This document shows, piece after piece, positions 40,001 through 49,512 of a stretch of DNA of 64,000 nt. The DNA comes from Haliclystus octoradiatus (Eukaryota; Cnidaria; Staurozoa; Stauromedusae; Haliclystidae), in assembly GCA_916610825.1 (NCBI GenBank), contig OU744446.1, positions 26,798,445 to 26,862,444 on the forward strand, written 5' to 3'. The notes under the pieces are model-generated. The model had not been told where the DNA came from. It was given only the letters and a program-made list of their open reading frames with translations, and did not search any database. A program made the position numbers and the translations under genes. Numbering within the stretch: the stretch's first letter is position 1; every line of letters begins with the position of its first letter.

Positions 40001-43000
40001 GCTCTTCATTTGCTGCAGGTAAAACAATAAATTGTCGCTGAATTATTTGTCTGCTAATTAAATCGATTAGTGGCTAATGGATAGATCATTTGTTCGCTAG
40101 AATTAAGGTTGTGATTCTAATCAATTTGCTGCGGAAATTAGTCAATAAGATGCTGAAAGAAGCTAATTTGTCGCTAAAGTTCAAGAATGTGTAGTGGGAC
40201 AATTTTCATGAAATTTTCTTTCTTAAGTAATATATTCTCTATAATATTCTACCTATCATCGTATCGGACTATATTAATCGTTCATAGTACTGTCACAATC
40301 GTTCAGAGAAAGACCATTAAACCCTTCATCTCAGTAGAATCTACATCTTCTTTTCCCTAGGTGCTTTGTCGGTGGGAGGCGACAATAGGCTAGCGAGGTG
40401 CGAGCGCCAACTGAACAAAGTCATACCTGACACCACACGCCATGCTATCAACTAGCTCCGGTCACACTGTTAAGCCAGTGTAATTCCTTTGTGACACTTA
40501 GCGATTGACAAACAACAATCACAGCCGATCATAGCAAACAATAAATACTCAGTACTCAACAAGTGAATAGGATATAAGGATGTAAGGGTAACAATAAAAT
40601 CAATGGTAATCCAACAATGAATAGTAACAGGATGTATTATATGGAACAAAAGCAATTCATTCATGTGACAATGGTATCGTTTATGTAAAACTCTTACCTG
40701 AACAGTTCTTGATGCATTAATTTGCTCAATGTGGAGTTCTTTCCAGGATCCAGCAGCAACACACTACAACATCATTTCAAATTTGATTCAAGTTTGGCAT
40801 AGTATCTAAGCATATTGATGTTCCCTGCTACTTAGGTTCATGTGTTATGATTGAACAAAGGTTGTACGTACTTAAAGTTCACATGACACCAACAAATAAA
40901 ACGTTGATTTGGAAAACTGATATTAAATGAGGAAGAATACCGATTAGGATTTTTATTTTCATACATATAATTAAGCAGAGATATTTAATGTTCTATATTT
41001 TAGATCAGTCCACTTTTTCAAACTTGGAAGATTGTCGGCATTCAAGAGAGCTTATTATAGGAAAAGTGTGACATTAGAATCATTTAGACACCTTCCCTTT
41101 CTGTGCAAAATTTAAAGCTCCTATTGCAGTCTAAATCGAAAATCTGTTTACCATTCTTACTTGTAATATCAGCTATCAGAACTTGTGTTAATAACTTAAT
41201 AAATGTTGGTGCCATGTGAACTTTAATTTATTGCATGATGAATTCTGATTTGGAATTGGAATAAACTGGAATTATGGTTAGACAGGTTATGGTTCAGTAA
41301 TTCACTGTGTGTAGTAAATATGAACATTTACAAGCGTATGGTAGGCCTAACTATTTTCTTGAAAAAAAAAATTTCAGAATTGAGATTGTTTCTATTGTGG
41401 AAAGTTGTTCGAATCTTGGATAAATGATTCAAAGTTCAATTTATAATCAATGTTTTTACTTAGGCCTACTTAGAAATGTCCTTGGATTAAATTAAAACTT
41501 CACAAAGTTACTATTTCTTAAATAGATAGGCCTACAGCTTTAACAATATGTAGCAGTTTCTCATTATTCTTCAGCTTGGAGCATCTGACAAAACTTCATC
41601 AACAAATTTTGACTTATTCAAAAAATGTTTATCCAAGAATTTCCAAATGATCCAACCAATCAAATTGCAGGATTATCAATTATGACATCATATTTTAGAA
41701 TTAGTTTTTCTGTCATTCCAGATTTTTAATTGAGATATGTAGGCTAATAAAAATTATTGCCATGTAAGAAACTTTCAAAACCTGTTGATTGACAGACTAA
41801 TGAAGCTTGAGAACAAAATGAAACTATAATGTACTTTGTGATGAGTCTGCAATTGTGTAGATATTCCATTGTGTAGGCTACATTTAGCCTACTATGGCTA
41901 TTTCTTGGAATTGAATGATGTACAGGCTAACATCTAACATAATTTCTACTTAGTCAACGTTAACTTAACAACGTGGGTGATCCTTTGGATGATCCATTGT
42001 TAAAGCATTGGACAGTATGTGAAGCAAGTGTTTTTATGCGCCTATCTGTAATCTAACAATTTAAAATAGAGATAAAAAAACAACAACAAACCTTCTCCAT
42101 ATTAACTTGATGTCGCTTCAACCTTTGCAGATCAGTTGGCATGGCAACCTCTAAGAATTTTCTCAAAGTAGGGACGAACCTCCGTAGGGGTAACTTTTCA
42201 ATAACTTCTGGCTCATTTCGACCTAGAAACAAAAGCAAAATCAGGATATAATGATACAATAAATAAATTACATCAATTTCTGTTAGCCTATTTGCTAATC
42301 AGTTAGTTGGATGACTTTATAGCATTTTGATTTTTAATAAAGATGTAGACATGGAATTTCTGACGAATTATTATTTTTACACTCTATATATTACTTATCT
42401 TATCCAGATAGTTTCAAGATCATAGAACTTAGGCTACTTCCAAGATAACTGCAGCAATGGAATTGAGCTTTTCTATTGCATTTATTGTCCACTTTCGTAC
42501 AAGTCATAAATGACCAATAAATTTCATTGCATTTAGTCAAATTTGAAATTATCCAGACAATTTTAACAGGTACATGACAATAAAACAGTTTATATGATTT
42601 CAAAGCCAGGTTGCAGGATAAGCGAGAAATTCAAAATTCTGAAATTGAAACTCTGAATTGCTTTTAGAGGGGCAACAATGACCGGTGAGCTATATGCGCC
42701 TATAGTCACATTCGTATTGTTTCTGTGCCTGAGGCCATGCTGAAGCTTGTAATTTGAAGCCATCCTGAAACCATGACTGACATTGATCGCCGAATTTACT
42801 GTAATACTAGCTGATTACATGTAAACACAAGCGACCACACCTGAGGAAAGTTACTGCTAAAACTCTATATCATTAAACAAATCATTCGTATTTAATATCT
42901 AAATCACGTGACTTGTCACGTGATTGGCTTTACAGCGGAAACTCTATGGTTATGACATAATTATGAATATAGTTATATTCTGATTATTACATTTCTCCCT

Positions 43001-46000
43001 TAAATGTAATAATCAGAATATAACTATATTCATAATTATGTCATAACCATAGAGTTTCCGCTGTAAAGCCAATCACGTGACAAGTCACGTGATTTAGATA
43101 TTAAATACGAATGATTTGTTTAATGATATAGAGTTTTAGCAGTAACTTTCCTCAGGTGTGGTCGCTTGTGTTTACATGTAATCAGCTAGTATTACAAATG
43201 GTAGCAGAGAGTGAGTTTTTTTTTATGATCGATTTTATTTGTAAAGTTTTAAAAGTTTATTTTTGGTAAAATAAAATAGTAAATATGTCTTCAAGATTTC
43301 GTCGTTCTATTGGACCAGTCGGTGATCGATTGAGAACGCAAGTACAACGTGGCCGCGGTATTTTGGATAATATCGTTGTGGCAGAAACTCAAGATGACCA
43401 CATTGAATTGATTAAACAGTTGAAGAGAAAGCTAGAAAATAATTATGGTACTCTGAAGAATTTATTGGAGAAATGGGAAGATTTGATTGATAATATCGAA
43501 GACAACGAAGATAAGGAACAGGAGAATACAACCTTAGACGAATGGATGAATGGGCAGAGATCATTAATGGGCCTGACCCTCGACGCTAGTGATATTATCA
43601 TCGAATTAGAAGAAAGACTATCAAGGTTAGAGAACCTGAAAGCTGTGATTGTAAGTAAGAATTTGGATAGTAATATTGAAAAAACTAATGATAATGAGTC
43701 TGCTGACGTAGCAGAGAGTGAAAACAATTCCACAGTAACTGCCGTCAGTACAGTCAGTGCAACTACGTCTATTAAATCAGCCACAAAAGCTTTCAGGCTT
43801 AAAAAATTTATGAATACTTTAAACGATTCATCTGATTCTATATCATTTGACAGATGGGTAAAAGATTTAAATGTTGTTTTAACTGATATGAATGAATCCG
43901 CAGAAAACGTTAAAGGTCAAGTGTCTATGTTACTTGGCAGACAATTCCGCCGGGTATGGGACGGAATGATAGACAATAGAGACGGCACCGCTACTGTTCC
44001 CGAAGGAGACTTATTTAAAATAATATTTCCTGAGTTGAAAAGAGCGGTGTTTCCTCAGAAATCTCATGGCGCCTTATACAAGGAATTGTTAAACCTAAAA
44101 CAAAAATCAAATCAGACTGTAGCACAATTTAGAATGGATGTAACACAAATAGTAGAGGAGATGCTAATTCACGATTCTCGCGAATCAAAGGACTCCATTA
44201 TCTATCATCAAATGATGGAAGGGATACTCCCAGATTTGAAAGTTTTAATGGAATCTAAGCATTCTCTTAAACATAATAATTTAGAACAATTTTTAATGTA
44301 TCTTTCAACTGAAGAAAGTGTTTACATTTCGAACAAACCACAGTCGTCTTCTGATATTAAGGCAGTAAAATCTGACAGTAATAAAGCTAAAACGAATGAA
44401 ACTAAATCCTGTTTTCATTGTGGGAAACAGGGGCATTTTATTAAAGATTGTCACGTTAGCTGTGACAAGGCAGAAAAGCCGCATTCTAAATCTAAATGTA
44501 AAATAAAGGTGCCAATGAAATCTGGTAATTATGCCACAAAAGTTTTAACTGTCGAGGAACTGGAACAACAGGTTGCTGAATTAAAATATAAACAACTCCT
44601 AAAAGAATGTGCTACCGATTTAAGTACAAAAATGGTTACAGACGTTAAAGATAAAGATAATCAATGACAATTATTGTTCTCTTGTAGAGAGGAATTATCT
44701 GTGTTAGACAATGAAGGAAACGTGTTATGCGCCCCACTATTAGGACTATTAGACACCGGTAGTGGGCCTACTTTAATGTCAAAGGATATAATTATCCCAT
44801 TATTACAAAAATATTCTGATGAAATTCCATCTCGCCCCTGTACGTCTGGTCGTGTATGTGATGCCAGTGGAAATTCTTTAGCTATTATGGCCGAAGTATT
44901 ATTAAATATGAAATTATCTAAAGGAAAGATGGTAAAAATGTGGGTAAAAGTTCAAGGGGGCAACGTTAAAAATTCATGTTTACTTGGCAGGGAATTCTTA
45001 TACCATGCTGGGTTTAATTTTGAAAGGATGAAAGACGATGGTAATATTATTAATTATTTAAAACCTCTTGATAAACCATCTGATATTATTAAGAGTAATG
45101 ATGTATGCAATGTTTATGTCGAAAAACAACATATTATGCATCGGCCAGGACATTCTGAAATTAAAGTTAGAATAGACAATAATAATACAATACGACTTAA
45201 AGATAATGAGGTTTTTGTTCTACAACCGTCGCCACATACTAAAGATAAGGGTTTGCTAATTGATGAACTTGTTATGCAATCTATTGTTAAATCTATTCCG
45301 ATCAATTGTACATCCGGTCCAGTTACTTTAGAGGACAATGAAATAATAGCTACTATCGAAAAAGCTCATTTATTTACTACGGATGACATCAATCTATTAT
45401 GTGATGACAATGATAATAATTTTATTGAAAGCACTTGTAGCATAACTGATGACAATATGGTAGACGAGCGATTACGTATTATTTGCGATAGATTAATTAT
45501 GTCAAATTATACTGACGAAGAACAAAGTCAATTAACAAGTTTAATTTCTAAATGGAACAAAGTATTTGCTTTAAACGATTCAGAGCTGGGAGAAGTCTCT
45601 CTAGTTGAACATTCTATTATTACCCCTCCTGATGCTGCTCCTGTGCGACAGCATGTACGACGTTTAAATTTATCTTATCGTGACTCTTTAAAGAAACAAT
45701 TAAATGATTTATTAGGTCAAGGTATTATTGATGTATCTAGTAGTCCTTATGCAAGTCCTATTGTTATTGTTAAAAAGAAGGATGGTTCATTACGCTTATG
45801 TGTAGATTATCGTGCATTGAATAGCATTACTAAGAAAGATAGATATCCATTACCTCGTATTGACGATATTATTGATACCATCGGATCTAAAAAGATTTTT
45901 AGTACTTTGGATTTATTTTCTGGATATTGGCAGATTAAGTTAGATAATGATGCACAAGAAAAGTCTGCTTTTGTTACACCGTTTGGTCAATTTTCGTGGC

Positions 46001-47987
46001 GGCGTTTGCCATTTGGGTTGTGTAATGCCCCGGCAACGTTTCAACGCCTGATGAATTCCGTCTTACACGATTATATTGGAATTTTCTGTTCAGTCTATTT
46101 AGATGATATTATTGTATATTCATGTTCTCTTGAAGAACACACAAGTCATCTTAATTTGATTTTTCAACGTTTATATGATGCTGGATTGAGATTGAAGCCA
46201 TCAAAATGCAATTTATTACAAAATGAAGTCCATTATTTAGGACATGTTATTACTGGTTCTGGTGTAAAAGTAGATTCTGATAAAGTTATGCAAGTTAAAA
46301 ATATTGCACCACCTACTAATGTAACAGAATTGAGGTCATTTCTTGGTATGGTTGGATATTACCGTCGATTTATCAAAGATTATGCTAAAATAGCACATCC
46401 ATTGTATGCATTATTAAAAAAGGATAGACCATTTATTTGGAGTATTAATCAATCTGAAGCTTTTGAATTATTAAAAACTAAGCTTTGTTCAACTGATGTT
46501 TTAGCCTATCCGGATATGGACAGAGATTTTATATTACATACTGACGCTTGTAAGTCTGGATTTGGAGCAGTTTTGTCACAGCTAGATTGTAATGGGCGGG
46601 AACGCCCCATTGCTTATGCCGCTCGAACTGTTACCAGCGGTGAAGAAAATTATTGTATTACTGAATTAGAGGTAAAAGCTTTATACTGGGCGTGTAAAAC
46701 GTTCCGTCCTTATATTGAAGGTCATAAGACCTTGGTTTATACTGATCACAAGCCACTTACTAGTATTGCAAAACATATCGAATTAAAGGGTACTTGGACC
46801 AGATGGGTATGTGAGTTAAATGGCTATGACCTAGATATACAATATAAACCTGGCATACTTAATGTTGTGGCGGATGTTTTATCGCGTACTGTGGCAGCTA
46901 TAGATGATATGGAAGAAAATGTACAACAATTACCATTTTGTGATGAATCACATCAAAAGATTATTATTGAACAGGAGAAGGATCCTTTTATTAAAAGTAT
47001 TAAAAAGTATTTACATGATGGAGAACAACCTATTGACGAGGATCATTCTAGATTACTAAAATGCTATGATAATAGATTTGTAATACTAGCTGATTACATG
47101 TAAACACAAGCGACCACACCTGAGGAAAGTTACTGCTAAAACTCTATATCATTAAACAAATCATTCGTATTTAATATCTAAATCACGTGACTTGTCACGT
47201 GATTGGCTTTACAGCGGAAACTCTATGGTTATGACATAATTATGAATATAGTTATATTCTGATTATTACATTACGTTAAGCTTAATTCAAATTGAGCTTG
47301 TAGCAACATCCGGTTAATGTTGCTCATTTACCTTGTAATTGCAATAATAATTTAAAATATGTGGTAAATTAATTTATTCTACTTTATCATTGAATTAAGC
47401 AGCATTACATTCCTCGGATGTTCCACCCCATAGGCGGCATGTCTAGGCTGGTTAGAAATGCATGCTAAAGTCTGGGCAAACTCCAGCAAGATTAATTTAT
47501 AAATAAAATAGTTTTGCCATAATCTTGTCCATTCTGTTGACAATACGATTGCAAAGATTTAATAGGAGAAAAACAAAAGCTTTAGCAATAAAAGTTAACC
47601 ACTTCTCCCCTTAATGGCAGGCAATTCCCCACAAAGCTCTTGCGGGTTAGATTTGCAAAGATGTTATGGTTACAATTTCAAATTACTCAGACACAATGTT
47701 AGCTTAAAAATCTATTTTAAAATGCATCAATTGTTTTGTTGAGGTGGACCGTGGTACTCGGTCCAATTATTAATCAATTTCTAATTCGATTGAGAGAGCC
47801 ATTAATTTTGTAGAAACATCGTAGGGGCTAAACTAAAGGCCTAGCTAAGTTATTTAACGCTTATCCGTCCAAGCTTGGAATTTGAGCCAAAAATGTGGCC
47901 CAAAAAGCAATATGGACAACATAAATGAAGTGAAAAATCATAATTATAGTGAAATAACTTACGTTCTCTTGGGTCAAATGACGCCAT
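34077..47987 (-). CDS. STX17: Syntaxin-17, autophagosomal Qa-SNARE, complete eight-exon gene
   Basis: Coding exons on the minus strand: 47987-47963 (ATG), 42222-42092, 40763-40698, 39288-39072, 38009-37864, 36163-36113, 35185-35099, 34325-34077 (TGA). All junctions keep phase, giving 323 aa (vertebrate STX17 is about 300). An N-terminal helical region has RFVPTLRKFLEVAMPTDLQR and ELHIEQINASRTVQ. The Qa-SNARE motif spans about residues 190-240, with ITDFSTLVEEQQEKVDTI; the zero-layer Gln is Q214 by alignment to syntaxins. The C-terminus is the family's hairpin of two Gly-rich membrane segments (PLAGAIVGGILGGPIGLMAG, then FKLAGLATAVGG), followed by a basic tail RYMKRRHHDK. In animals STX17 sits on completed autophagosomes and pairs with SNAP29 and VAMP8 for fusion with lysosomes; that is family knowledge. 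Intron 1 is inflated by an LTR retrotransposon in antisense. One non-canonical-looking but valid GT donor (GTTTGT) ends exon 2. Confidence 0.95.
34326..35098. other. STX17 intron 7 with repeat traces
   Basis: No gene. Degenerate TTCATAAAC/TTCATGAAC words near 34400 and 34915-35020. Confidence 0.45.
35270..35405. repeat. Cluster of GTTCATGAAC-related repeats in STX17 intron
   Basis: Begins with ACATCCCCTGCAAAAAC, then has GTTCATGAAC at 35301-35310 and several variants (GTTCATAAAC, TGTTCATGAA) up to about 35380. Confidence 0.7.
35406..36112. other. STX17 intron 6 remainder, nothing recognised
   Basis: AT-rich non-coding sequence, without a domain-bearing frame or obvious repeat boundary. Confidence 0.45.
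36164..37359. other. STX17 intron 5, repeat field then unannotated
   Basis: Two perfect GTTCATGAAC decamers (36367-36376 and 36476-36485) with degenerate neighbours. The remainder up to the SINE is AT-rich with no gene seen. Confidence 0.45.
37360..37725 (+). mobile_element. tRNA-derived SINE, near full length
   Basis: The head is tRNA-like: A-box TAGCTCAGTTGG at 37368-37379 and B-box GGTTCAAATCC at 37423-37433, which form an internal RNA polymerase III promoter. No matching acceptor-stem 3' half follows, so it is not a tRNA gene. The body ends in a conserved domain (about 37608-37725) containing CTCTTAGCGAAAAGAG and the hairpin CTCTAGAAATAGAG, then GGGTGCCTTCGGTAGGGCGA. This 3' domain recurs at 52316-52432 and, inverted, at 56370-56466. 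Located in STX17 intron 5. Confidence 0.8.
38010..39071. other. STX17 intron 4, no gene
   Basis: AT-rich; degenerate TTCATGAA words at 38700-38890. Nothing else recognised. Confidence 0.45.
39289..40697. other. STX17 intron 3
   Basis: AT-rich. It contains the inverted short repeat at 40356-40472 (listed separately). No gene found. Confidence 0.45.
40356..40472 (-). repeat. Short dispersed repeat, copy 2 (inverted)
   Basis: The minus strand reads AGTGTGACCGGAGCTAG...GGTGTCAGGT...CTCCCACCGACAAAGCACCTAGG and parallels 28098-28200. Locally GC-rich compared with its surroundings. Confidence 0.5.
40764..42091. other. STX17 intron 2, no feature recognised
   Basis: AT-rich sequence with several AGGCCTA words; no gene or transposon identified. 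Confidence 0.5.
42800..42991. repeat. LTR 1 (left, direct), 192 bp
   Basis: Starts TGTAATACTAG and ends GATTATTACA, so it has TG...CA termini and a 6 bp terminal inverted repeat TGTAAT/ATTACA. Internally it holds the palindrome AATCACGTGAC-TT-GTCACGTGATT with two CACGTG E-boxes. Same orientation as LTR 3. Confidence 0.95.
43005..43196. repeat. LTR 2 (inner, inverted), 192 bp
   Basis: Exact reverse complement of LTR 1 by eye: starts TGTAATAATCAG and ends CTAGTATTACA. It sits two bases upstream of the primer-binding site, so this orientation is the functional 5' LTR orientation for the gag-pol strand. Confidence 0.95.
43199..43209 (+). promoter_or_regulatory. Primer-binding site complementary to initiator tRNA-Met
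   Basis: TGGTAGCAGAG begins two bases after LTR 2. It matches the complement of the 3' end (including CCA) of animal initiator tRNA-Met over 11 bases, after which the match stops. Such a site primes minus-strand reverse transcription. Confidence 0.85.
43285..44667 (+). CDS. gag: Gag polyprotein of Ty3/Gypsy-type element, 460 aa
   Basis: Intact frame from ATG 43285 to TGA 44665-44667, beginning about 75 bases after the primer-binding site. The N-terminal third (about residues 33-125) is charged and heptad-like, probably coiled coil. The middle (about residues 175-340) has a capsid-like helical segment with RQFRRVWDGMI and LKQKSNQTVAQFRMDVTQ, typical of retrotransposon Gag. A single CCHC zinc knuckle, CFHCGKQGHFIKDC (residues 376-389), binds RNA. 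A Lys-rich tail follows. Gag would form the particle and package RNA. The stop is UGA in the context CAA-UGA-CAA-UUA and pol follows in the same frame, pointing to readthrough. No stops or frameshifts, in keeping with a young copy. Confidence 0.93.
   Translation: MSSRFRRSIGPVGDRLRTQVQRGRGILDNIVVAETQDDHIELIKQLKRKLENNYGTLKNLLEKWEDLIDNIEDNEDKEQENTTLDEWMNGQRSLMGLTLDASDIIIELEERLSRLENLKAVIVSKNLDSNIEKTNDNESADVAESENNSTVTAVSTVSATTSIKSATKAFRLKKFMNTLNDSSDSISFDRWVKDLNVVLTDMNESAENVKGQVSMLLGRQFRRVWDGMIDNRDGTATVPEGDLFKIIFPELKRAVFPQKSHGALYKELLNLKQKSNQTVAQFRMDVTQIVEEMLIHDSRESKDSIIYHQMMEGILPDLKVLMESKHSLKHNNLEQFLMYLSTEESVYISNKPQSSSDIKAVKSDSNKAKTNETKSCFHCGKQGHFIKDCHVSCDKAEKPHSKSKCKIKVPMKSGNYATKVLTVEELEQQVAELKYKQLLKECATDLSTKMVTDVKDKDNQ
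44668..47103 (+). CDS. pol: Pol fragment: protease, reverse transcriptase, RNase H; integrase deleted
   Basis: Open from the codon after the gag UGA to TAA 47101-47103, in the same frame as gag. There is no ATG near the start, so expression most likely needs readthrough. Counting from 44674 as residue 1: aspartic protease LLDTGSG with active-site D27; reverse transcriptase from about residue 330, with LRLCVDYRALN and the active-site YLDD at 475-478; RNase H with the first catalytic Asp at 624 (HTDACKSGFG) and later TDHKPL. The connection domain ends near ADVLSR. The frame then enters the right LTR, so the final residues are LTR-encoded. The integrase zinc finger and DDE core are missing, so the copy cannot integrate by its own integrase. 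Confidence 0.93.
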   Translation, partial: QLLFSCREELSVLDNEGNVLCAPLLGLLDTGSGPTLMSKDIIIPLLQKYSDEIPSRPCTSGRVCDASGNSLAIMAEVLLNMKLSKGKMVKMWVKVQGGNVKNSCLLGREFLYHAGFNFERMKDDGNIINYLKPLDKPSDIIKSNDVCNVYVEKQHIMHRPGHSEIKVRIDNNNTIRLKDNEVFVLQPSPHTKDKGLLIDELVMQSIVKSIPINCTSGPVTLEDNEIIATIEKAHLFTTDDINLLCDDNDNNFIESTCSITDDNMVDERLRIICDRLIMSNYTDEEQSQLTSLISKWNKVFALNDSELGEVSLVEHSIITPPDAAPVRQHVRRLNLSYRDSLKKQLNDLLGQGIIDVSSSPYASPIVIVKKKDGSLRLCVDYRALNSITKKDRYPLPRIDDIIDTIGSKKIFSTLDLFSGYWQIKLDNDAQEKSAFVTPFGQFSWRRLPFGLCNAPATFQRLMNSVLHDYIGIFCSVYLDDIIVYSCSLEEHTSHLNLIFQRLYDAGLRLKPSKCNLLQNEVHYLGHVITGSGVKVDSDKVMQVKNIAPPTNVTELRSFLGMVGYYRRFIKDYAKIAHPLYALLKKDRPFIWSINQSEAFELLKTKLCSTDVLAYPDMDRDFILHTDACKSGFGAVLSQLDCNGRERPIAYAARTVTSGEENYCITELEVKALYWACKTFRPYIEGHKTLVYTDHKPLTSIAKHIELKGTWTRWVCELNGYDLDIQYKPGILNVVADVLSRTVAAIDDMEENVQQLPFCDESHQKIIIEQEKDPFIKSIKKYLHDGEQPIDEDHSRLLKCYDNRFVILADYM
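47079..47270. repeat. LTR 3 (right, direct), 192 bp
   Basis: Same sequence and orientation as LTR 1, followed by TTAC. It joins the truncated pol at 47078 with no polypurine tract. Confidence 0.95.
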
Positions 47988-49512
47988 CACGAATTCCTTC
48001 GTAGCACAAGCCTTAGCGGTGATAATTTCACCCCAACAAGCCGACATAAAACCAGAGATAGCTGGATAACCTCTTCCAGTAAATCTAATTGTGAAGCATG
48101 ACATCAAAAATGCAGGCTAAAATGATCAGTCCAAGTGAATCTATTCATATTCCATCATTTGAAACAAAATTATACTATCGGATTATTGAATAGAGCGTCC
48201 ACTCTCTGTTTTCTCTGTTTTGATCGTTTTGGTCACGTGTGATGCACATAGAGAGTAGAGGCTGCTTCATTCTGAGGTGAAATAATTTAGGATCCGATTT
48301 TACAAGTTCTTTGAAATTGATCTGGATTTTTTCGAAAAACGATTGAACTATTTCCAGATGTTGGTAAATTGTCTCTGTCATTGACATTTTTGAGGTATAC
48401 TTTTTGACTCCTTTGCAGTACTTTCATTTTGAAATAAAAACGTTTTTGTCCATAATTTTTCATGGTTGAATCTGTAAATTTGTAAAAATATATTTTGAGT
48501 ATCTTTTTCACAATATGAGACATTTTTATCCAAAGTTGTGTTGAAGCGCAATGGATGTCCAATACCCCAGGGATTATTCCCACGTAGATATTAAAATCGC
48601 TACGATCAAATGTAATAATTGTTAACTGTTAGTTCAGAAGGGTTTATCGGATCGGCATAATCGTTGTCTCAAGTATAGTAGATTCATGATAGTACTTATT
48701 AACATTCATATGGTGGTGACCTGGTATTTTAGTTATGAAAAGGGACATATTACTTTATAGATAAATATAGGGCTGCTATAAATAGCCGAGTGCTGGGCAC
48801 GGTGTACCGTTCCGATTCCGGGCCTTCTCTTCTCCCTCCTGGGAAAAAGCTAGCCATCAAGTTGTATTTGTATCAGTGCTATCCATGGCTGAGCTATCTA
48901 TTAGAAATTTTTTAGATCTATGAAATATCTTTCCAATAGATAGCTCTAATCTGATCCATGGTAATTGTATATCTATGTACTGTAAAGGAATACCGACAAT
49001 ATGATGACTATATGCAGTTTTAAAACTCAACTAGTAAATCATATTTCAGACGCCCTGTGAATATACACAAGAACTGGTCTGAGTTTATTTAATCGTTTTA
49101 ATGATGCTTTGCCAATTTCAAAACAAATTTGTTGGTATTTCTCGATTGAATCACTTTTCAGGCCGACAAGGCTCAGTGCGCAGCGTATGAAATATGAGTT
49201 ACAACTATGAGGAAAATACGTCAACCAATTGACGTCAGGGTGGTCACACTTCGATCACACAGTGAATTCGATTTGTAGTTCACTGTCAATGGTCATGATT
49301 TCATTCCAACACTCAGAATGTGTTGAGCTTGGTTGATCTTTTACGTCAACAAGGACACAATAAGGACAAAACTATCCAATCTAATGATTTTATTACTTTT
49401 GGCATTTTATCGCATCTCATCATTCTCCTGTCTGCGCTACTAACAAAGCGTCTAATACGATTATCAAACACAGTGTATTGTCCGCTGCTTTGGAATTGGG
49501 GGAGTCTGAAAC
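47988..49512. other. Intergenic region between divergent STX17 and LGR genes
   Basis: It should hold the STX17 5' UTR/promoter (minus strand) and the receptor gene's upstream region, but I see no clear core promoter. A short foldback at about 48880-48960 has CCATGG...GAGCTATCTATT pairing with AATAGATAGCTC...CCATGG, preceded by a GC-richer patch (48790-48850); this may be a small SINE or MITE. Confidence 0.5.

Larger units (their letters stand above)
42800..47270 (+). mobile_element. Young Ty3/Gypsy-type LTR retrotransposon with rearranged LTRs, lacking integrase
   Basis: Flanked by a 4 bp direct repeat TTAC (42796-42799 and 47271-47274), consistent with integrase-made target duplication. Order on the + strand: direct LTR 42800-42991; 13 bp pyrimidine-rich spacer 42992-43004; inverted LTR 43005-43196; primer-binding site; gag; pol to the end of RNase H; direct LTR 47079-47270. 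The three 192 bp LTRs look identical by eye, so the structure is recent. pol is cut just before the integrase zinc finger and runs straight into the right LTR, with no polypurine tract there. The spacer read on the minus strand (AAGGGAGAAA) is a plausible polypurine tract next to the left LTR. The element lies in STX17 intron 1, with gag-pol antisense to STX17. Confidence 0.93.

Noticed and set aside
43443-43784. Minus-strand open frame inside gag
   Set aside because: It overlaps the intact gag frame on the other strand and shows no domain.
44674-44676. TTG as the pol initiation codon
   Set aside because: It is simply the third codon after the gag UGA. Same-frame readthrough in a leaky context explains pol expression better than non-AUG initiation.
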